Assembly: GCF_023016285.1 (NCBI RefSeq)
Contig: NZ_CP095413.1
Span: 3,162,001-3,226,000, forward strand
DNA: 64,000 nucleotides
Source: Muricauda sp. SCSIO 64092
GTDB taxonomy: Bacteria > Bacteroidota > Bacteroidia > Flavobacteriales > Flavobacteriaceae
Direction: 5' to 3'
The notes under the pieces were generated by a model, which was not told where the DNA came from, searched no databases, and saw only the letters and a program-made list of their open reading frames with translations. Positions 9,992 to 20,136 of the stretch are shown in pieces; the first letter of the stretch is position 1; each line of letters begins with the position of its first letter. The position numbers and the translations under genes are program-made.

Positions 9992-10189
9992 AATAACATA
10001 ACCTGGCTGCACGTAGGATTGGACCAGTTGCACTTGATTTTTTTTGGAACCCATACTGCCAACGCCCAGAAGGGGAAGGCCCCTAGACGGGCAGATAGCC
10101 TTCTTTGGACCGAGTATGCCCAACAGCAGGGAGTCGATTTTTTCAAGGTGATGAAGAAATCGATTGAAATAAGAAAGACTTTATCATGA
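9992..10189 (+). pseudogene. In-frame ORF remnant between two GH172 genes, family not recognised
   Basis: Directly after the GH172 stop codon the same frame stays open for 65 codons and ends at TGA 10187-10189. It includes a signal-peptide-like stretch (LHLIFFGTHTANAQ) followed by a charged segment (RRADSLLWTEYAQQQGV). Its stop overlaps the possible ATG 10186 of the next gene (ATGA). No ATG opens it, so it is either a relic of another secreted gene or a lost extension. I do not recognise the family. Confidence 0.4.
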
Positions 10190-10212
10190 TACGCTATCAA
10201 CATTCAAGAAAA

Positions 10213-11793
10213 ATGAAACATAAACGACATATTATTCTATTGCTCTGGGTATTCGCACCTCTGTTGTTGACTGCCCAAAAAAATACGATGAAAGTAACGT
10301 TCCAATCCCTTTTGGAAGAAATGGTGGATCGGGATGCGCTCACCAGGCACCCGGACGGACTGTGGACGCTACATCAGGTCAGTAGTTACGACAAACGTGC
10401 CGATAACGGTGACATGTTCGCCAATTCAGATTGGAGTAATTTTTACGGGCGGGAGCGGTATAAAGGCAAAGAGGTTCAGGTCGTAATGGATGTTAAAGGT
10501 CCGGGAGCGATCACCCGTATTTGGATGGCAGGCAATCCCAATGCCAAACATGCGCTGCGCTTTTTTATTGACGGTGAAGAAGTGCCTTTTTGGGAAGCGG
10601 ACCATATAGGTGCTTTGATCGGGCAAAACAACGACATTGGCAAACCACTGTCCTTCCGATCTGTGGACCTGGATGATCTGCCGACCAACAAAGGGGCCAA
10701 ACCTGGTCACAACCTTTACGCACCTATTCCTTTCGAAAAGCGCATCAAGATAACCTACGAGGGCCCTCATGAGAAAAAAGGTGCATTCCACGGGCTGTTT
10801 TGGAACATCAACTATAGACTGTATCACGGTAAGGTCAAAGTAGAAAGCTTCAATGCGGAAACGACTAAGAAATATGCGGGAATATTTGAAGAGGTGAGCA
10901 ATCAATTGATTGAATTTCAGTCCAACACCGCCAACAAGACCAAGACAGAAGGGGAAGTACAAAAAAATCATTGGACAGGCACGATCCTGGAAGCGGGTAA
11001 GCAAATTGACCTTGATTTTGAAGGGGCAAAAGCGATCAATACCATCAAGTTGGAGCTGGATGCCGAAGACATAAACAAAGCATTGAAAGGTGTCTTTTTA
11101 AAAATTGGCTTTGACGGTGACGAAACCGTCACATGCCCGGCAGGATTGTTTTTTGGCACTGGCGATCAAGCTAAGGAAGCAAGAGACTATTACCGAAAAG
11201 TTGATTCCATGGGTGTAATGGCCGCCTATTGGCGAATGCCATTCAGAGAAGAAGCTAAAATCAGTTTGGTGAATACCTCCGAAGTACCGGTATTGGCCAA
11301 ATATTGGATCCATACCGTTCCCTACAAATGGACTGAAAACTCCATGTACTTTCACGGTGAACACAAAGAAAGGTTGGACTTGGCGGTGCAAGCCAGAGAA
11401 GGGTTTGACCTGCCTTTTTTACAAGTGGATCAAGGGCAGGGCGTCTTCGTGGGAGACACCTATCAGATATACAAGCCCTATGGCCGTTGGTGGGGCGAAG
11501 GTGATGAAAAAATCTATATAGACGGCAGCAAGTTTCCCGATCACTTTGGTACCGGTACGGAAGACTACTACGGCTATGCCTGGGGACATCCGGAATTGTA
11601 CAACCATTTGTTCATCACCCAACCGATCGGAGATGCCAATTTGCTTAGGGGACCTGGCACAACGGTCAATTCCAGAGTTAGATTGCTGGATGGGATTCCA
11701 TTTAGCAAGTCTTTGGATTTTCAAATGGAAAAATGGGGTTGGGCAGACCGAAAAGTCGATATTCGATGGGCAACCTTTTGGTACCAGAAATAA
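10213..11793 (+). CDS. GH172 (DUF2961) family glycosidase, long form
   Basis: Second DUF2961/GH172 protein, 526 residues from ATG 10213, chosen because it directly opens a signal peptide (MKHKRHIILLLWVFAPLLL, cleavage near TAQ). ATG 10186 would add nine residues. Motifs typical of the family are GPGAITRIWMAGNPN, LRFFIDGEEVPFWEAD, FHGLFWNINYRLY and GTGTEDYYGYAWGHPELYNH, the last matching the glutamate-containing core of GH172 sites. It is far longer than and divergent from the upstream copy, so the two are probably distinct activities rather than a recent duplication. Likely periplasmic, in the same transcript as its neighbours. Confidence 0.86.
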   Translation: MKHKRHIILLLWVFAPLLLTAQKNTMKVTFQSLLEEMVDRDALTRHPDGLWTLHQVSSYDKRADNGDMFANSDWSNFYGRERYKGKEVQVVMDVKGPGAITRIWMAGNPNAKHALRFFIDGEEVPFWEADHIGALIGQNNDIGKPLSFRSVDLDDLPTNKGAKPGHNLYAPIPFEKRIKITYEGPHEKKGAFHGLFWNINYRLYHGKVKVESFNAETTKKYAGIFEEVSNQLIEFQSNTANKTKTEGEVQKNHWTGTILEAGKQIDLDFEGAKAINTIKLELDAEDINKALKGVFLKIGFDGDETVTCPAGLFFGTGDQAKEARDYYRKVDSMGVMAAYWRMPFREEAKISLVNTSEVPVLAKYWIHTVPYKWTENSMYFHGEHKERLDLAVQAREGFDLPFLQVDQGQGVFVGDTYQIYKPYGRWWGEGDEKIYIDGSKFPDHFGTGTEDYYGYAWGHPELYNHLFITQPIGDANLLRGPGTTVNSRVRLLDGIPFSKSLDFQMEKWGWADRKVDIRWATFWYQK

Positions 11794-11835
11794 ATCTTAA
11801 AAACAAAACTAAATACTTGGACCGAGTTACAAATT

Positions 11836-11946
11836 ATGAAGACACAAGTGGGAACCCTTTTTTTGCATGCAGCTGAAACCGACTGTAATCATGGCAGTGA
11901 ATACACAAGCCATACATGGGTTCATGAATGGAAAAATGTAAAGTAA
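11836..11946 (+). pseudogene. Leftover C-terminus of a GH172 gene
   Basis: A 36-codon ORF ends in EYTSHTWVHEWKNVK, nearly the same as the C-terminus of the 9008-9991 protein (KYTSYTWIYEW), also at DNA level (ATACACAAGCCATACATGG against GTACACAAGCTATACATGG). It is the tail of a further GH172 copy that has otherwise been lost. Confidence 0.7.
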
Positions 11947-12075
11947 TCCAACCCAACTGCAGGAAGATGAAACAGGTTGCAAGTCAAACGGAATAGAGGA
12001 AGGTTATGAGACAAAAGTTGATAGTGTTCAATAGAAAAATTGACTGGCTTTAAGTTCGTAGAAAAACATAGGACA

Positions 12076-13656
12076 ATGAAATTACAAAAAGTAGCATTAG
12101 CCATTTGTTTTACGTTGGGGGCTTGTAATACCAATCAGACAAAAGAAAAAAGCAGCGGCAAAAAACCCAATGTGTTATTTATTCTGGTCGATGACTTTGG
12201 GTATCATGATATGAGTGTCATGGGAAGCAAATATTATGAAACCCCAAATATTGACCGTATAGCTACCCAAGGTGTTATGTTTACAAACGGTTATGCCACA
12301 AGTCGTGTTTGTAGTCCTTCACGTGCCAGTATTTTAACCGGAAAATTTACTGCAAGACACGGCATTACCGATTGGATTGGTGCAAAAACCGGTAAAGAAT
12401 GGCGTGAGAAAGGAAGGCACAGTCAATTGTTGCCACCGGAGTATGTACGTAATTTGCCACAAAAGTATGTTACCCTGCCCGAAGCGATGAAAGAAGTTGG
12501 CTATAAAACATTTTTTGCTGGCAAATGGCATATTGGAGGTAAAGGTTCTTGGCCCGAAAACCATGGCTTTGACACTAATAAAGGAGGTTGGGATACAGGA
12601 GGTCCGATTGGAGGCTATTTCTCCCCTTGGGCAAATCCTAATTTACCTAATAAAATAGATGGTGAAAACCTGCCCATGCGATTGGCAAATGAAACGGCCG
12701 ATTTTATCAAAAAACACAAAGACACTACGTTTTTTGCCTACCTGTCATTTTATGCCGTTCACAGCCCTATACAAACCACGCAACAAAAATGGTTAAAATA
12801 CCGCAACAAAGCCGATAGTCTCGGAATTACAGATAAAGGCTTTAAAATGGGACATTTTTTTCCCATAAGACAAGTACAGGACAACCCTATTTATGCAGGA
12901 CTGGTAGAAACAATGGATGAAGCCGTAGGGCATGTGTTAAAAACACTTGAAGAACTGGGATTGGATGAGAATACCATTGTAGTTTTCACTTCGGACAATG
13001 GCGGTGTAGTTGCCGGCGATGCTTATGCAACCTCGAATAAACCATTGCGCGCCGGTAAAGGATATCAGTTTGAAGGCGGTATTCGGGAACCCTATTTTAT
13101 TAAAGTACCATGGTTGGCCTGTGGTAAAAAGAACCATGTACCTGTATCAGGAACCGATTTTTATCCTACAATTTTGGAGCTCATAGGAGCTCGTTTAAAA
13201 CCTGAAGAGCACCAGGATGGTGTAAGCCTTGTACCCTTACTTAAAGGAAAAAGCCTTCAGGAACGCCCGCTTATATGGCACTATCCCCACTATGGAAACC
13301 AAGGAGGCGAACCATCATCAATAATCAGGGAAGGCAATTGGAAACTTATCCATTACTATGAAGATGGCCGTGAAGAATTGTATAATTTAAAGAATGATAT
13401 TGAAGAAGCCAACAACACGGTTGCAAATAACCCGGAATTGGCCAAACGATTAAGTAGAAAACTCTTTGATTACTTACATAAAGTAGGGGCAAGATTCCCT
13501 GAAAAAGACCCCGAATACAATGCTGAAAAAGAACATAGGTGGAGAGAAAGACAAGAGAAAATGAATTTACCGGCTTGGGAAAACAGGCGCATAGAATACC
13601 TTTCTAAGGATTTTGACCCAAAAAACAATTGGTGGGGAAGTAAAGTAGGTGATTGA
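12076..13656 (+). CDS. S1-family formylglycine sulfatase (copy 1), lipoprotein
   Basis: Sulfatase that removes sulfate esters from glycan. It has 526 residues from ATG 12076, preferred over 12040 because it opens a lipoprotein signal with LGAC. The metal-binding start of the alkaline-phosphatase-like fold is VLFILVDDFGYHDMS. The activation motif is CSPSR with Cys79 as the residue converted to formylglycine. Further core motifs are FFAGKWHIGG, VVFTSDNGG and a C-terminal sulfatase subdomain (NWKLIHYYEDGREELYNL). The cysteine-type site needs a formylglycine-generating enzyme, and a candidate is encoded at 39548-40693. It lies 21 bp from the next sulfatase gene, so they are co-transcribed. Confidence 0.93.
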   Translation: MKLQKVALAICFTLGACNTNQTKEKSSGKKPNVLFILVDDFGYHDMSVMGSKYYETPNIDRIATQGVMFTNGYATSRVCSPSRASILTGKFTARHGITDWIGAKTGKEWREKGRHSQLLPPEYVRNLPQKYVTLPEAMKEVGYKTFFAGKWHIGGKGSWPENHGFDTNKGGWDTGGPIGGYFSPWANPNLPNKIDGENLPMRLANETADFIKKHKDTTFFAYLSFYAVHSPIQTTQQKWLKYRNKADSLGITDKGFKMGHFFPIRQVQDNPIYAGLVETMDEAVGHVLKTLEELGLDENTIVVFTSDNGGVVAGDAYATSNKPLRAGKGYQFEGGIREPYFIKVPWLACGKKNHVPVSGTDFYPTILELIGARLKPEEHQDGVSLVPLLKGKSLQERPLIWHYPHYGNQGGEPSSIIREGNWKLIHYYEDGREELYNLKNDIEEANNTVANNPELAKRLSRKLFDYLHKVGARFPEKDPEYNAEKEHRWRERQEKMNLPAWENRRIEYLSKDFDPKNNWWGSKVGD

Positions 13657-13677
13657 AATTAAGAATAAATTAAAAAC

Positions 13678-15264
13678 ATGTTGAATTCAATAAAACGTAT
13701 TGTATTAGTAGGTTTAGCAGCAACTTTAGGGGTTTCTTGCACCCATAAAACAGACAAAAAATCAACTGTCGGCAAAGAAAATCAACTGCCCAATATCGTA
13801 TATGTTCTGGCAGACGATTTAGGGTACGGAGATATTTCGGCACTTAACGAAAATGGAAAGATAAAAACCCCAAATATCGACCAAATGGCTTCTGAGGGCA
13901 TGCGATTTACTGATGCACATACCTCCTCATCAGTTTGTACCCCAACAAGATATGGCATTTTAACAGGACGGTATAATTGGAGAAGTAAGTTGAAAAAAGG
14001 TGTGCTTGGAGGAACATCAAAAGCACTGATACCAACGAGCAGAAGTACGGTGGCCTCTGTTTTAAAAAAGAACGGATATCATACGGCATTTATAGGAAAA
14101 TGGCATTTAGGCTGGGACTGGGGGTTAAAAAAAACAGAAGAATTTGGAGGAGGCTGGGACGAATTTGATAAGATTGATTATTCTAAACCCGTTACCAACA
14201 CCCCCAACGACCTAGGATTTGATTATGCCTATGGCCACTGTGGGTCACTGGATATGGCCCCTTATGTGTATGTGGAAAACGGACTGGCCACACAAATTCC
14301 GGGTACCGTTACGGTAAATACCGGAAAATACTCCTGGTGGCGAAAAGGGCCTACCTCCAATGATTTTATCCATGAAGATGTTACGCCAAACTTTTTTAGA
14401 AGGGGCATTCAATATATACGTGAACAAGCTAACCGGGATGAACCTTTCTTTTTGTACCTACCCTTGCCATCGCCACATACGCCTATTTTACCTACCGAAC
14501 AGTGGCAGGGAAAAAGTGGCCTAAACCCGTACGGAGATTTTGTGATGATGGTGGATGATTATATGGGGCAATTGCTGGAAGCAGTTAAAGAATCCGGAAT
14601 AGAAGAGAATACCCTGATTATTTTCACAAGTGATAACGGTTGTTCCCCCGCGGCAAAAATTAACGAACTGGAGGCCAAAGGACATTCGCCGAGCTATATT
14701 TACAGAGGGCATAAAGCAGATATTTTTGAAGGAGGCCACCGGGTGCCGTTCATTGCAAAATGGCCCAAAAAAATTAATAAAGGTATGGTATCGGACGAAA
14801 CGATTTGCACAACTGACCTTATGGCTACCTGTGCGGAAATTATCGGCTACTCCATGTTAGACAATGAAGGAGAAGATAGCTACAGCCTGGTTGCTTTGTT
14901 TGAACAGGAGAAATTGGACAAACCACTTAGGGAAGCCACAGTGCATCATTCCATTAACGGGAATTTTGCTATCAGAAAAGGGGAGTGGAAACTTATTATG
15001 TGTCCTGGTTCCGGGGGTTGGAGTTTTCCAAGGCCCGGAAAAGATGATGGGATACGAAAAAACCTTCCCCCGATACAGCTTTATAATTTAAGGGACGATC
15101 CGGGCGAAACAAAAAATCTGCATACTACACACACCGCAAAAGCAAAAGAATTAAAATCATTGCTTATGAAATATATTGTTGAAGGGAGGAGCACTCCGGG
15201 AGTGCCGCAAAAAAATGATTCAATCGATTTTAAATGGGAACAAGTCAGTTTTATGAATCAGTAA
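13678..15264 (+). CDS. S1-family formylglycine sulfatase (copy 2), lipoprotein
   Basis: Second sulfatase of 528 residues. The lipoprotein signal has Cys21 (LGVSC). Motifs are IVYVLADDLGYGDIS (metal site), CTPTR with Cys87 as formylglycine precursor, AFIGKWHLGW, and IIFTSDNGC. Its sequence is clearly different from the sulfatase just upstream, especially around the active-site loop (CTPTRYGIL against CSPSRASIL), so it probably removes sulfate from a different position or sugar. Cell-surface or periplasmic location is inferred from the lipobox. Confidence 0.93.
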   Translation: MLNSIKRIVLVGLAATLGVSCTHKTDKKSTVGKENQLPNIVYVLADDLGYGDISALNENGKIKTPNIDQMASEGMRFTDAHTSSSVCTPTRYGILTGRYNWRSKLKKGVLGGTSKALIPTSRSTVASVLKKNGYHTAFIGKWHLGWDWGLKKTEEFGGGWDEFDKIDYSKPVTNTPNDLGFDYAYGHCGSLDMAPYVYVENGLATQIPGTVTVNTGKYSWWRKGPTSNDFIHEDVTPNFFRRGIQYIREQANRDEPFFLYLPLPSPHTPILPTEQWQGKSGLNPYGDFVMMVDDYMGQLLEAVKESGIEENTLIIFTSDNGCSPAAKINELEAKGHSPSYIYRGHKADIFEGGHRVPFIAKWPKKINKGMVSDETICTTDLMATCAEIIGYSMLDNEGEDSYSLVALFEQEKLDKPLREATVHHSINGNFAIRKGEWKLIMCPGSGGWSFPRPGKDDGIRKNLPPIQLYNLRDDPGETKNLHTTHTAKAKELKSLLMKYIVEGRSTPGVPQKNDSIDFKWEQVSFMNQ

Positions 15265-15316
15265 ATAAAATTCATCCGAGATTGTTATACATGGTTTCAA
15301 AATTAAATAGCATCCT

Positions 15317-16741
15317 ATGCTAAAAAATACTATAATAATCATTGCGTCCTTTTTAGTAGTTGGATGTAACCCTAATCTTAAACGCTCAAAATCCAATCCG
15401 GCTTCCGATTCGGAACGTTGGAAAATCAAGACCCAGCAAGAGTGGCAGGCTGCAAAAGGTAAAAGTTCCGGTCTTGACATAAAGGACGGCTTGGTTCATC
15501 CCCAAAAAGATGCTGCCTATTTTTCAAGCACACTAAAAAAATTTAAAAGGATGCGCAAATTGGAATCCATAACACTAAAACAGACCCCGCAATGGAACAA
15601 CTGGCAGGCCATACCCAAAGTGACCCCTCCGGAGGCCAGTGATGCGCCTGTGTTTATCCCTGTTTCAAAAGGAAACTATTGGTTTCTTTCCAGATATTCG
15701 GGAGATGCTGCCAATGGGTATCATGCATGGCATAGTAAAGACATGAAAAGCTGGAAACATTATGGGCCTGTTTCGTCGAGCGTCAACAAATGGGTTACTT
15801 CTGCCGAGTATGCCGACGGCAAATTCTATATCTATTACGACAAACCCAATGATGAAGACCCTCACCTGATCATTGACGAAGATCTTACCGACGGAAAACA
15901 GGGCAAAGAGATAGGAAAGGTATTAAAAGACCCTACTCATGGTTCCGATATGGCCGTTTTTCGTAATGATGATGGAATATTTCATATAATTTATGAAGAT
16001 TGGAGTCCGATCAATCCACGGGAGAACTCCTGGGATTCGCCTTTAGCCGGGCACGCCGACAGCCCTGATGGAATCAATGGGTTTGAACCCCACGAATATC
16101 CACCCCCGATAGATAAACGCACCACCCCTACAGGAATCATTAAGCCTTATAAACCAGCCAGGAACCAATTGGTCCACGGACCAGACCCAACACCCTACAC
16201 CTATGAAGTGCATGAAGGTCCGCAAGATGCCTTTGGCGATTATACGGCCATAAAAGTAGGCGGACAGTATTACATATTTTGCGACTATGATCCGCATGAT
16301 GAAAGTAAAGGCATGCGAGTGGGCAGATGGCGAAGTGACGATATTGCCAAAGAATTTGTTTGGGACGGTGAGATCGGGGAAGGCTTTCACCCCGACCCCA
16401 CCGTGGGCTTTGCCGAAGGGAAATTCTACCTGATCGTTCAACGAAATAGTAATGATTTTATAAGTGATGGCCCTTGGGTGGATGGCATAGAAATTCGGGT
16501 CGGGGTTGACACAAATAATGACGGGAATATTGACGATTGGACCGACTTCACAAAGGTGAAAGAAACCTATTCGCAAAAGCCGGGTTTTGTAAGAGTGGTG
16601 GAAGCATTTCCGGCTACTTTGGATGTATCGGGATTAAAAGCTGGTTATGGGTTTAAAGTTGACATGAAATTTCACAATAAAAATAAAGTTTTTCCCATTC
16701 TCGATTCTTTTGAAGCCTCTTTTGTGGGTGATTTAAAATAG
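15317..16741 (+). CDS. Five-bladed beta-propeller glycosidase (GH43/GH117-like), lipoprotein
   Basis: Secreted lipoprotein (LVVGC signal, 474 residues) with repeated propeller-blade patterns: GNYWFLSRYSG, KFYIYYDKPNDED, GIFHIIYEDWSP, GQYYIFCDYDPHD and KFYLIVQRNSND. These are the 'YY/F-aromatic' strand ends of GH43/GH62/GH117-type five-bladed propellers, which act on furanosides or anhydro-galactose. I cannot assign the exact family. A decayed copy of its C-terminus lies at 21247-21516, so it was once duplicated within the locus. It is close to GH95 downstream (8 bp), which suggests co-expression. Confidence 0.7.
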   Translation: MLKNTIIIIASFLVVGCNPNLKRSKSNPASDSERWKIKTQQEWQAAKGKSSGLDIKDGLVHPQKDAAYFSSTLKKFKRMRKLESITLKQTPQWNNWQAIPKVTPPEASDAPVFIPVSKGNYWFLSRYSGDAANGYHAWHSKDMKSWKHYGPVSSSVNKWVTSAEYADGKFYIYYDKPNDEDPHLIIDEDLTDGKQGKEIGKVLKDPTHGSDMAVFRNDDGIFHIIYEDWSPINPRENSWDSPLAGHADSPDGINGFEPHEYPPPIDKRTTPTGIIKPYKPARNQLVHGPDPTPYTYEVHEGPQDAFGDYTAIKVGGQYYIFCDYDPHDESKGMRVGRWRSDDIAKEFVWDGEIGEGFHPDPTVGFAEGKFYLIVQRNSNDFISDGPWVDGIEIRVGVDTNNDGNIDDWTDFTKVKETYSQKPGFVRVVEAFPATLDVSGLKAGYGFKVDMKFHNKNKVFPILDSFEASFVGDLK

Positions 16742-16749
16742 AAAACGAT

Positions 16750-19095
16750 ATGCCGTATATTCTAATAAAAAACAAGAAAAGAAGATACCTTATTAGAGTA
16801 CTCTTTTTGTTTTTGACCACTACCTCGATTTACGCCTCCGATAAAGATTCGCTTACCCTATGGTACCGCCAGCCTGCCCAGATATGGGATGAAGCCCTGC
16901 CCATAGGCAATGGCCGCTTGGGTGCCATGGTATTTGGTGGCGTAACTACCGAACGCCTCCAGCTTAACGAAGAAAGTATTTGGAGTAAAGGAGACGAATA
17001 CAAAGACAAGCCCGGAGGCTATAGGTATGTAAAAAAGATTCGCAACCTGCTATTTCAAGGTAGATATCAAGAAGCCGAAAAAATGGCCATGGAAAAACTG
17101 ATGGGCGAGCGGCTACCCAGCGGCACGAACACGTATCAAACACTGGGAGATCTCCATATCAACTTTGAGGGTGTTGACAATTACAGCAACTACTACCGTG
17201 ACCTCAACCTTAGCAGAGCTATGGCCACCACCCGTTTTACCTCTGAAAATGTACAACATCAACGTACTGTGTTTTCAACAGCCAAAGACCAGGCTATTGT
17301 AATGCACGCCACAGCAAGCCAATCCGGAAACATCACAGCAACATTGGTGCTTTCACGTCCGGATGAAGGAGAGGTCGTTACTGCTACCGATAATAGGATT
17401 ATCCTTAAACACCATCTTAACCATGGTCGGGGCGTTCAGTTTGAAGCCCGGGTCGTTGTTATCATTGATGGGGGTACACTTAAAGTGGAGGGCCAACAAC
17501 TCAAGGTAAACAAGGCCAATAGTATGGAAATCCGGATTGTGGCGGGAACGGACTATTTTAAAGGAAACCCTGCCACTATTTGCGATACTTATGAGCAATC
17601 ACTTAAGAGCAGAAGCTATCAAAATATTCTGCAAGACCATATCACCGACTACCAACGCCTGTTCAACAGGGTACGTATTGAGTTACCTGCCACCGAAGCG
17701 GCCAAATTTGCTACCGATGAACGCATAGCTGCACAGGCCAATGGAGCCTACGACCCATCCTTGGCAGCCCTTTATTTTCAATTCGGCCGCTACCTGCTGA
17801 TTAGCAGTTCACGCAAAGGCAACTTGCCCGCTAATCTACAGGGTATCTGGGCCGATGGCATTGCTCCGCCCTGGAATTCCGATTATCACATCAATATCAA
17901 TATACAAATGATGTATTGGCCCGCCGAGATCACCAACCTTTCGGAGTGTCATATTCCCTTTTTGGAATTTATAGGGAAGCTACGCGAAAATGGTAGAAAA
18001 ACGGCCAAAGAACTCTACGGAGCCAAAGGTTTTACCGCCCACCACACTACTGATGTCTGGCATTTTACCACCTCTTTTGGGTTACCGAGGTATGGCCTTT
18101 GGCCTATGGGTGCTGCCTGGTCGGCCACCCATATCTGGGAACATTACCTTTTTACCGAAGATAAAACCTTTCTGGCCAATTACGGTTACCCAGTGATGCG
18201 GGAGGCAGCCGAATTTCTGTCCTCATTCTTAGTGAAACACCCTAAAACGGGCAAACTGGTGACCGGGCCTTCCATGTCGCCTGAAAATGTATTTGTCGCC
18301 CCAAGTGGTGAAAAGGCCTCCATAGTTATGGGACCGGCTATGGACTTACAAATCACCCGGCATCTTTTTGAAAGTGTGATAAGCGCTTCCGAAGTATTGA
18401 ATACAGATAAGGCATTCAGGAACAAGCTGAAAACACAATTGGCCAGACTTACCCCCAGTATGATCGGCAAGGACGGGTTGATTTTGGAGTGGTCCTCGGA
18501 AGAGTTGAAGCAGGCCCTGCCCGGTCACCGCCATATTTCACACCTTTACGGATTATTCCCCTCCGGGGAATTCAACTGGAACGATACCCCTGAATACATG
18601 ACGGCCTCTAAAAAAGTAATCGAAGACCGGCTTTCAAAGGGAGGAGGCCATACCGGATGGAGCCGTGGCTGGATTATGAATTTCTATGCGCGTTTGTTGG
18701 ATGGCAACAAAGTATGGGACAACCTGACCGACCTTTGGGCAAAGAAAACCTATCCCAATCTTTTTGATGCCCACCCGCCCTTTCAGATGGATGGAAATAT
18801 GGGGTCTATCGCAGCGTTGGTAGAAGCCTTGTTACAATCGTATGCCAACGAAATCAACCTTCTGCCCGCATTGCCCGATGCATTGCCTTCGGGAAAAATA
18901 TCCGGTTTAGTAGCGCGAGGCGGTTTTATAGTGGATATAGAGTGGGACAACTACCAATTGCTAAAGGCAACCATTACATCCAAACTGGGCAATAATGCCC
19001 GTATAAGGTACGGCTCAAAAGTGGTAACATTTAAGATGGGGAAAGGCGAAAGCATCACCTTGGACAAAACTTTTAAATATCAAGAAGATGAATAA
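16750..19095 (+). CDS. GH95 alpha-L-fucosidase/alpha-L-galactosidase
   Basis: Inverting exo-glycosidase for terminal alpha-L-fucose (some members prefer alpha-L-galactose). At 781 residues it has full family length. A secretion signal is followed by the family opening LTLWYRQPAQIWDEALPIGN and RLGAMVFGGVTTERLQLNEES, then the (alpha/alpha)6-barrel core with WADGIAPPWNSDYHININIQ and MMYWPAEITNLSECH, GPAMDLQITRHLFE and GHTGWSRGWIMNFYARL, ending in a beta-domain. Its stop overlaps the next start by 8 bp, so translation is coupled. With three GH29 genes it makes the locus strongly fucose-directed. Confidence 0.95.
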   Translation: MPYILIKNKKRRYLIRVLFLFLTTTSIYASDKDSLTLWYRQPAQIWDEALPIGNGRLGAMVFGGVTTERLQLNEESIWSKGDEYKDKPGGYRYVKKIRNLLFQGRYQEAEKMAMEKLMGERLPSGTNTYQTLGDLHINFEGVDNYSNYYRDLNLSRAMATTRFTSENVQHQRTVFSTAKDQAIVMHATASQSGNITATLVLSRPDEGEVVTATDNRIILKHHLNHGRGVQFEARVVVIIDGGTLKVEGQQLKVNKANSMEIRIVAGTDYFKGNPATICDTYEQSLKSRSYQNILQDHITDYQRLFNRVRIELPATEAAKFATDERIAAQANGAYDPSLAALYFQFGRYLLISSSRKGNLPANLQGIWADGIAPPWNSDYHININIQMMYWPAEITNLSECHIPFLEFIGKLRENGRKTAKELYGAKGFTAHHTTDVWHFTTSFGLPRYGLWPMGAAWSATHIWEHYLFTEDKTFLANYGYPVMREAAEFLSSFLVKHPKTGKLVTGPSMSPENVFVAPSGEKASIVMGPAMDLQITRHLFESVISASEVLNTDKAFRNKLKTQLARLTPSMIGKDGLILEWSSEELKQALPGHRHISHLYGLFPSGEFNWNDTPEYMTASKKVIEDRLSKGGGHTGWSRGWIMNFYARLLDGNKVWDNLTDLWAKKTYPNLFDAHPPFQMDGNMGSIAALVEALLQSYANEINLLPALPDALPSGKISGLVARGGFIVDIEWDNYQLLKATITSKLGNNARIRYGSKVVTFKMGKGESITLDKTFKYQEDE

Positions 19096-20095
19096 CAAAA
19101 TTATTATAACTGCAATATTAATTTACGGATTCATTCAAAATGTATTTGCGCAGAACAATTTAGAAAAAGTAAAAGAAGTCTATTCCAACATTGAATTCAA
19201 ATACGATAACATTAAAGGGATAGGCTATGAAAAAGGCTGTACGAGGAGAGATCCCAGTGATATCATCAAGGTCGGAAATACCTGGTATGTATATTATACG
19301 AAGGTTTATGGCCGGTCTCCTGGCTATTGGGGGACTTTATGGTACGCTACATCAACAGATAACGGATACACATGGAAAGAGCAAGGAGAAATATTGGGAT
19401 TAGGCGCAGAAGGCACTTTTGATTCTCAAGCTACTTTCACTCCTAATATTATTTATGCCAAGGAGAAATACTATCTCTACTATACCGGGGTGAAACCTAC
19501 ACCTGAAAACGCAAAAGGAGAATTTGAAAATAACGCTACTACGGATATTACAGCTATAGGCTTGGCAGTGTCTGATTCCCCCAATGGACCATTTACAAGA
19601 ATAAGTAAAGAACCAGTGTTGACTGTGAGCGTGGAACCTGAAAAATTTGATAGTTACAGGGTAGATGATGCTGTACTATTGTATAGAAATGGGTTGTACT
19701 GGCTGTATTATAAAGGAAGGAGCAGAGTACATAATGGAAGTGGGCCTGCCCATACCCAAATGGGCGTTGCTTTTTCCAAATATCCCGAAGGGCCCTTTAT
19801 TAAGATGGACGCTCCCCTGCTGGACGGAAGCCATGAAGTTATGCTGTGGCAGGAAGGAACAGGAATTGCCGTGCTTGCCTCGCTCAGCAACACCTTCCAA
19901 TATGCGCGGGATGGGATTGACTTTAAAAGCAATCCGTTAAATGTTAAAGTTACCGATAGGCCAAAAGCACCGGGTGTTTTCAGGCGAGACCTCACCAATC
20001 CGAAAGTAACGGGAGAAGGACTGCACTGGGGCATATCCATGATACACAATGGCGATGACGCTTATTTAATCCGGTATGGGATAAAAAATGATTGA
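19088..20095 (+). CDS. GH117/GH43-like five-bladed beta-propeller glycosidase
   Basis: Secreted protein of 335 residues (signal MNNKIIITAILIYGFIQNVFAQ). Motifs are CTRRDPSDIIKVGNTWYVYY, WGTLWYATSTDNGYTWKEQG, FDSQATFTPNIIYA, YYLYYTGVKPTP, DSYRVDDAVLLYRNGLYWLY and DGSHEVMLWQEG. The RRDPSDIIK opening and 'WYATSxDG..W.EQG' run resemble GH117, which includes 3,6-anhydro-L-galactosidases. GH43 is the main alternative. It overlaps GH95 by 8 bp. If it is GH117, the target may be a galactan-type residue rather than fucose. Confidence 0.72.
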   Translation: MNNKIIITAILIYGFIQNVFAQNNLEKVKEVYSNIEFKYDNIKGIGYEKGCTRRDPSDIIKVGNTWYVYYTKVYGRSPGYWGTLWYATSTDNGYTWKEQGEILGLGAEGTFDSQATFTPNIIYAKEKYYLYYTGVKPTPENAKGEFENNATTDITAIGLAVSDSPNGPFTRISKEPVLTVSVEPEKFDSYRVDDAVLLYRNGLYWLYYKGRSRVHNGSGPAHTQMGVAFSKYPEGPFIKMDAPLLDGSHEVMLWQEGTGIAVLASLSNTFQYARDGIDFKSNPLNVKVTDRPKAPGVFRRDLTNPKVTGEGLHWGISMIHNGDDAYLIRYGIKND

Positions 20096-20136
20096 CAAGG
20101 AAAACAGCAATTTAATAATCACCATATAGCTTGAAG

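Noticed and set aside
10426..11004. - strand ORF of 192 codons
   Set aside because: Antisense to the second GH172 gene, which has clear family motifs in the + frame.
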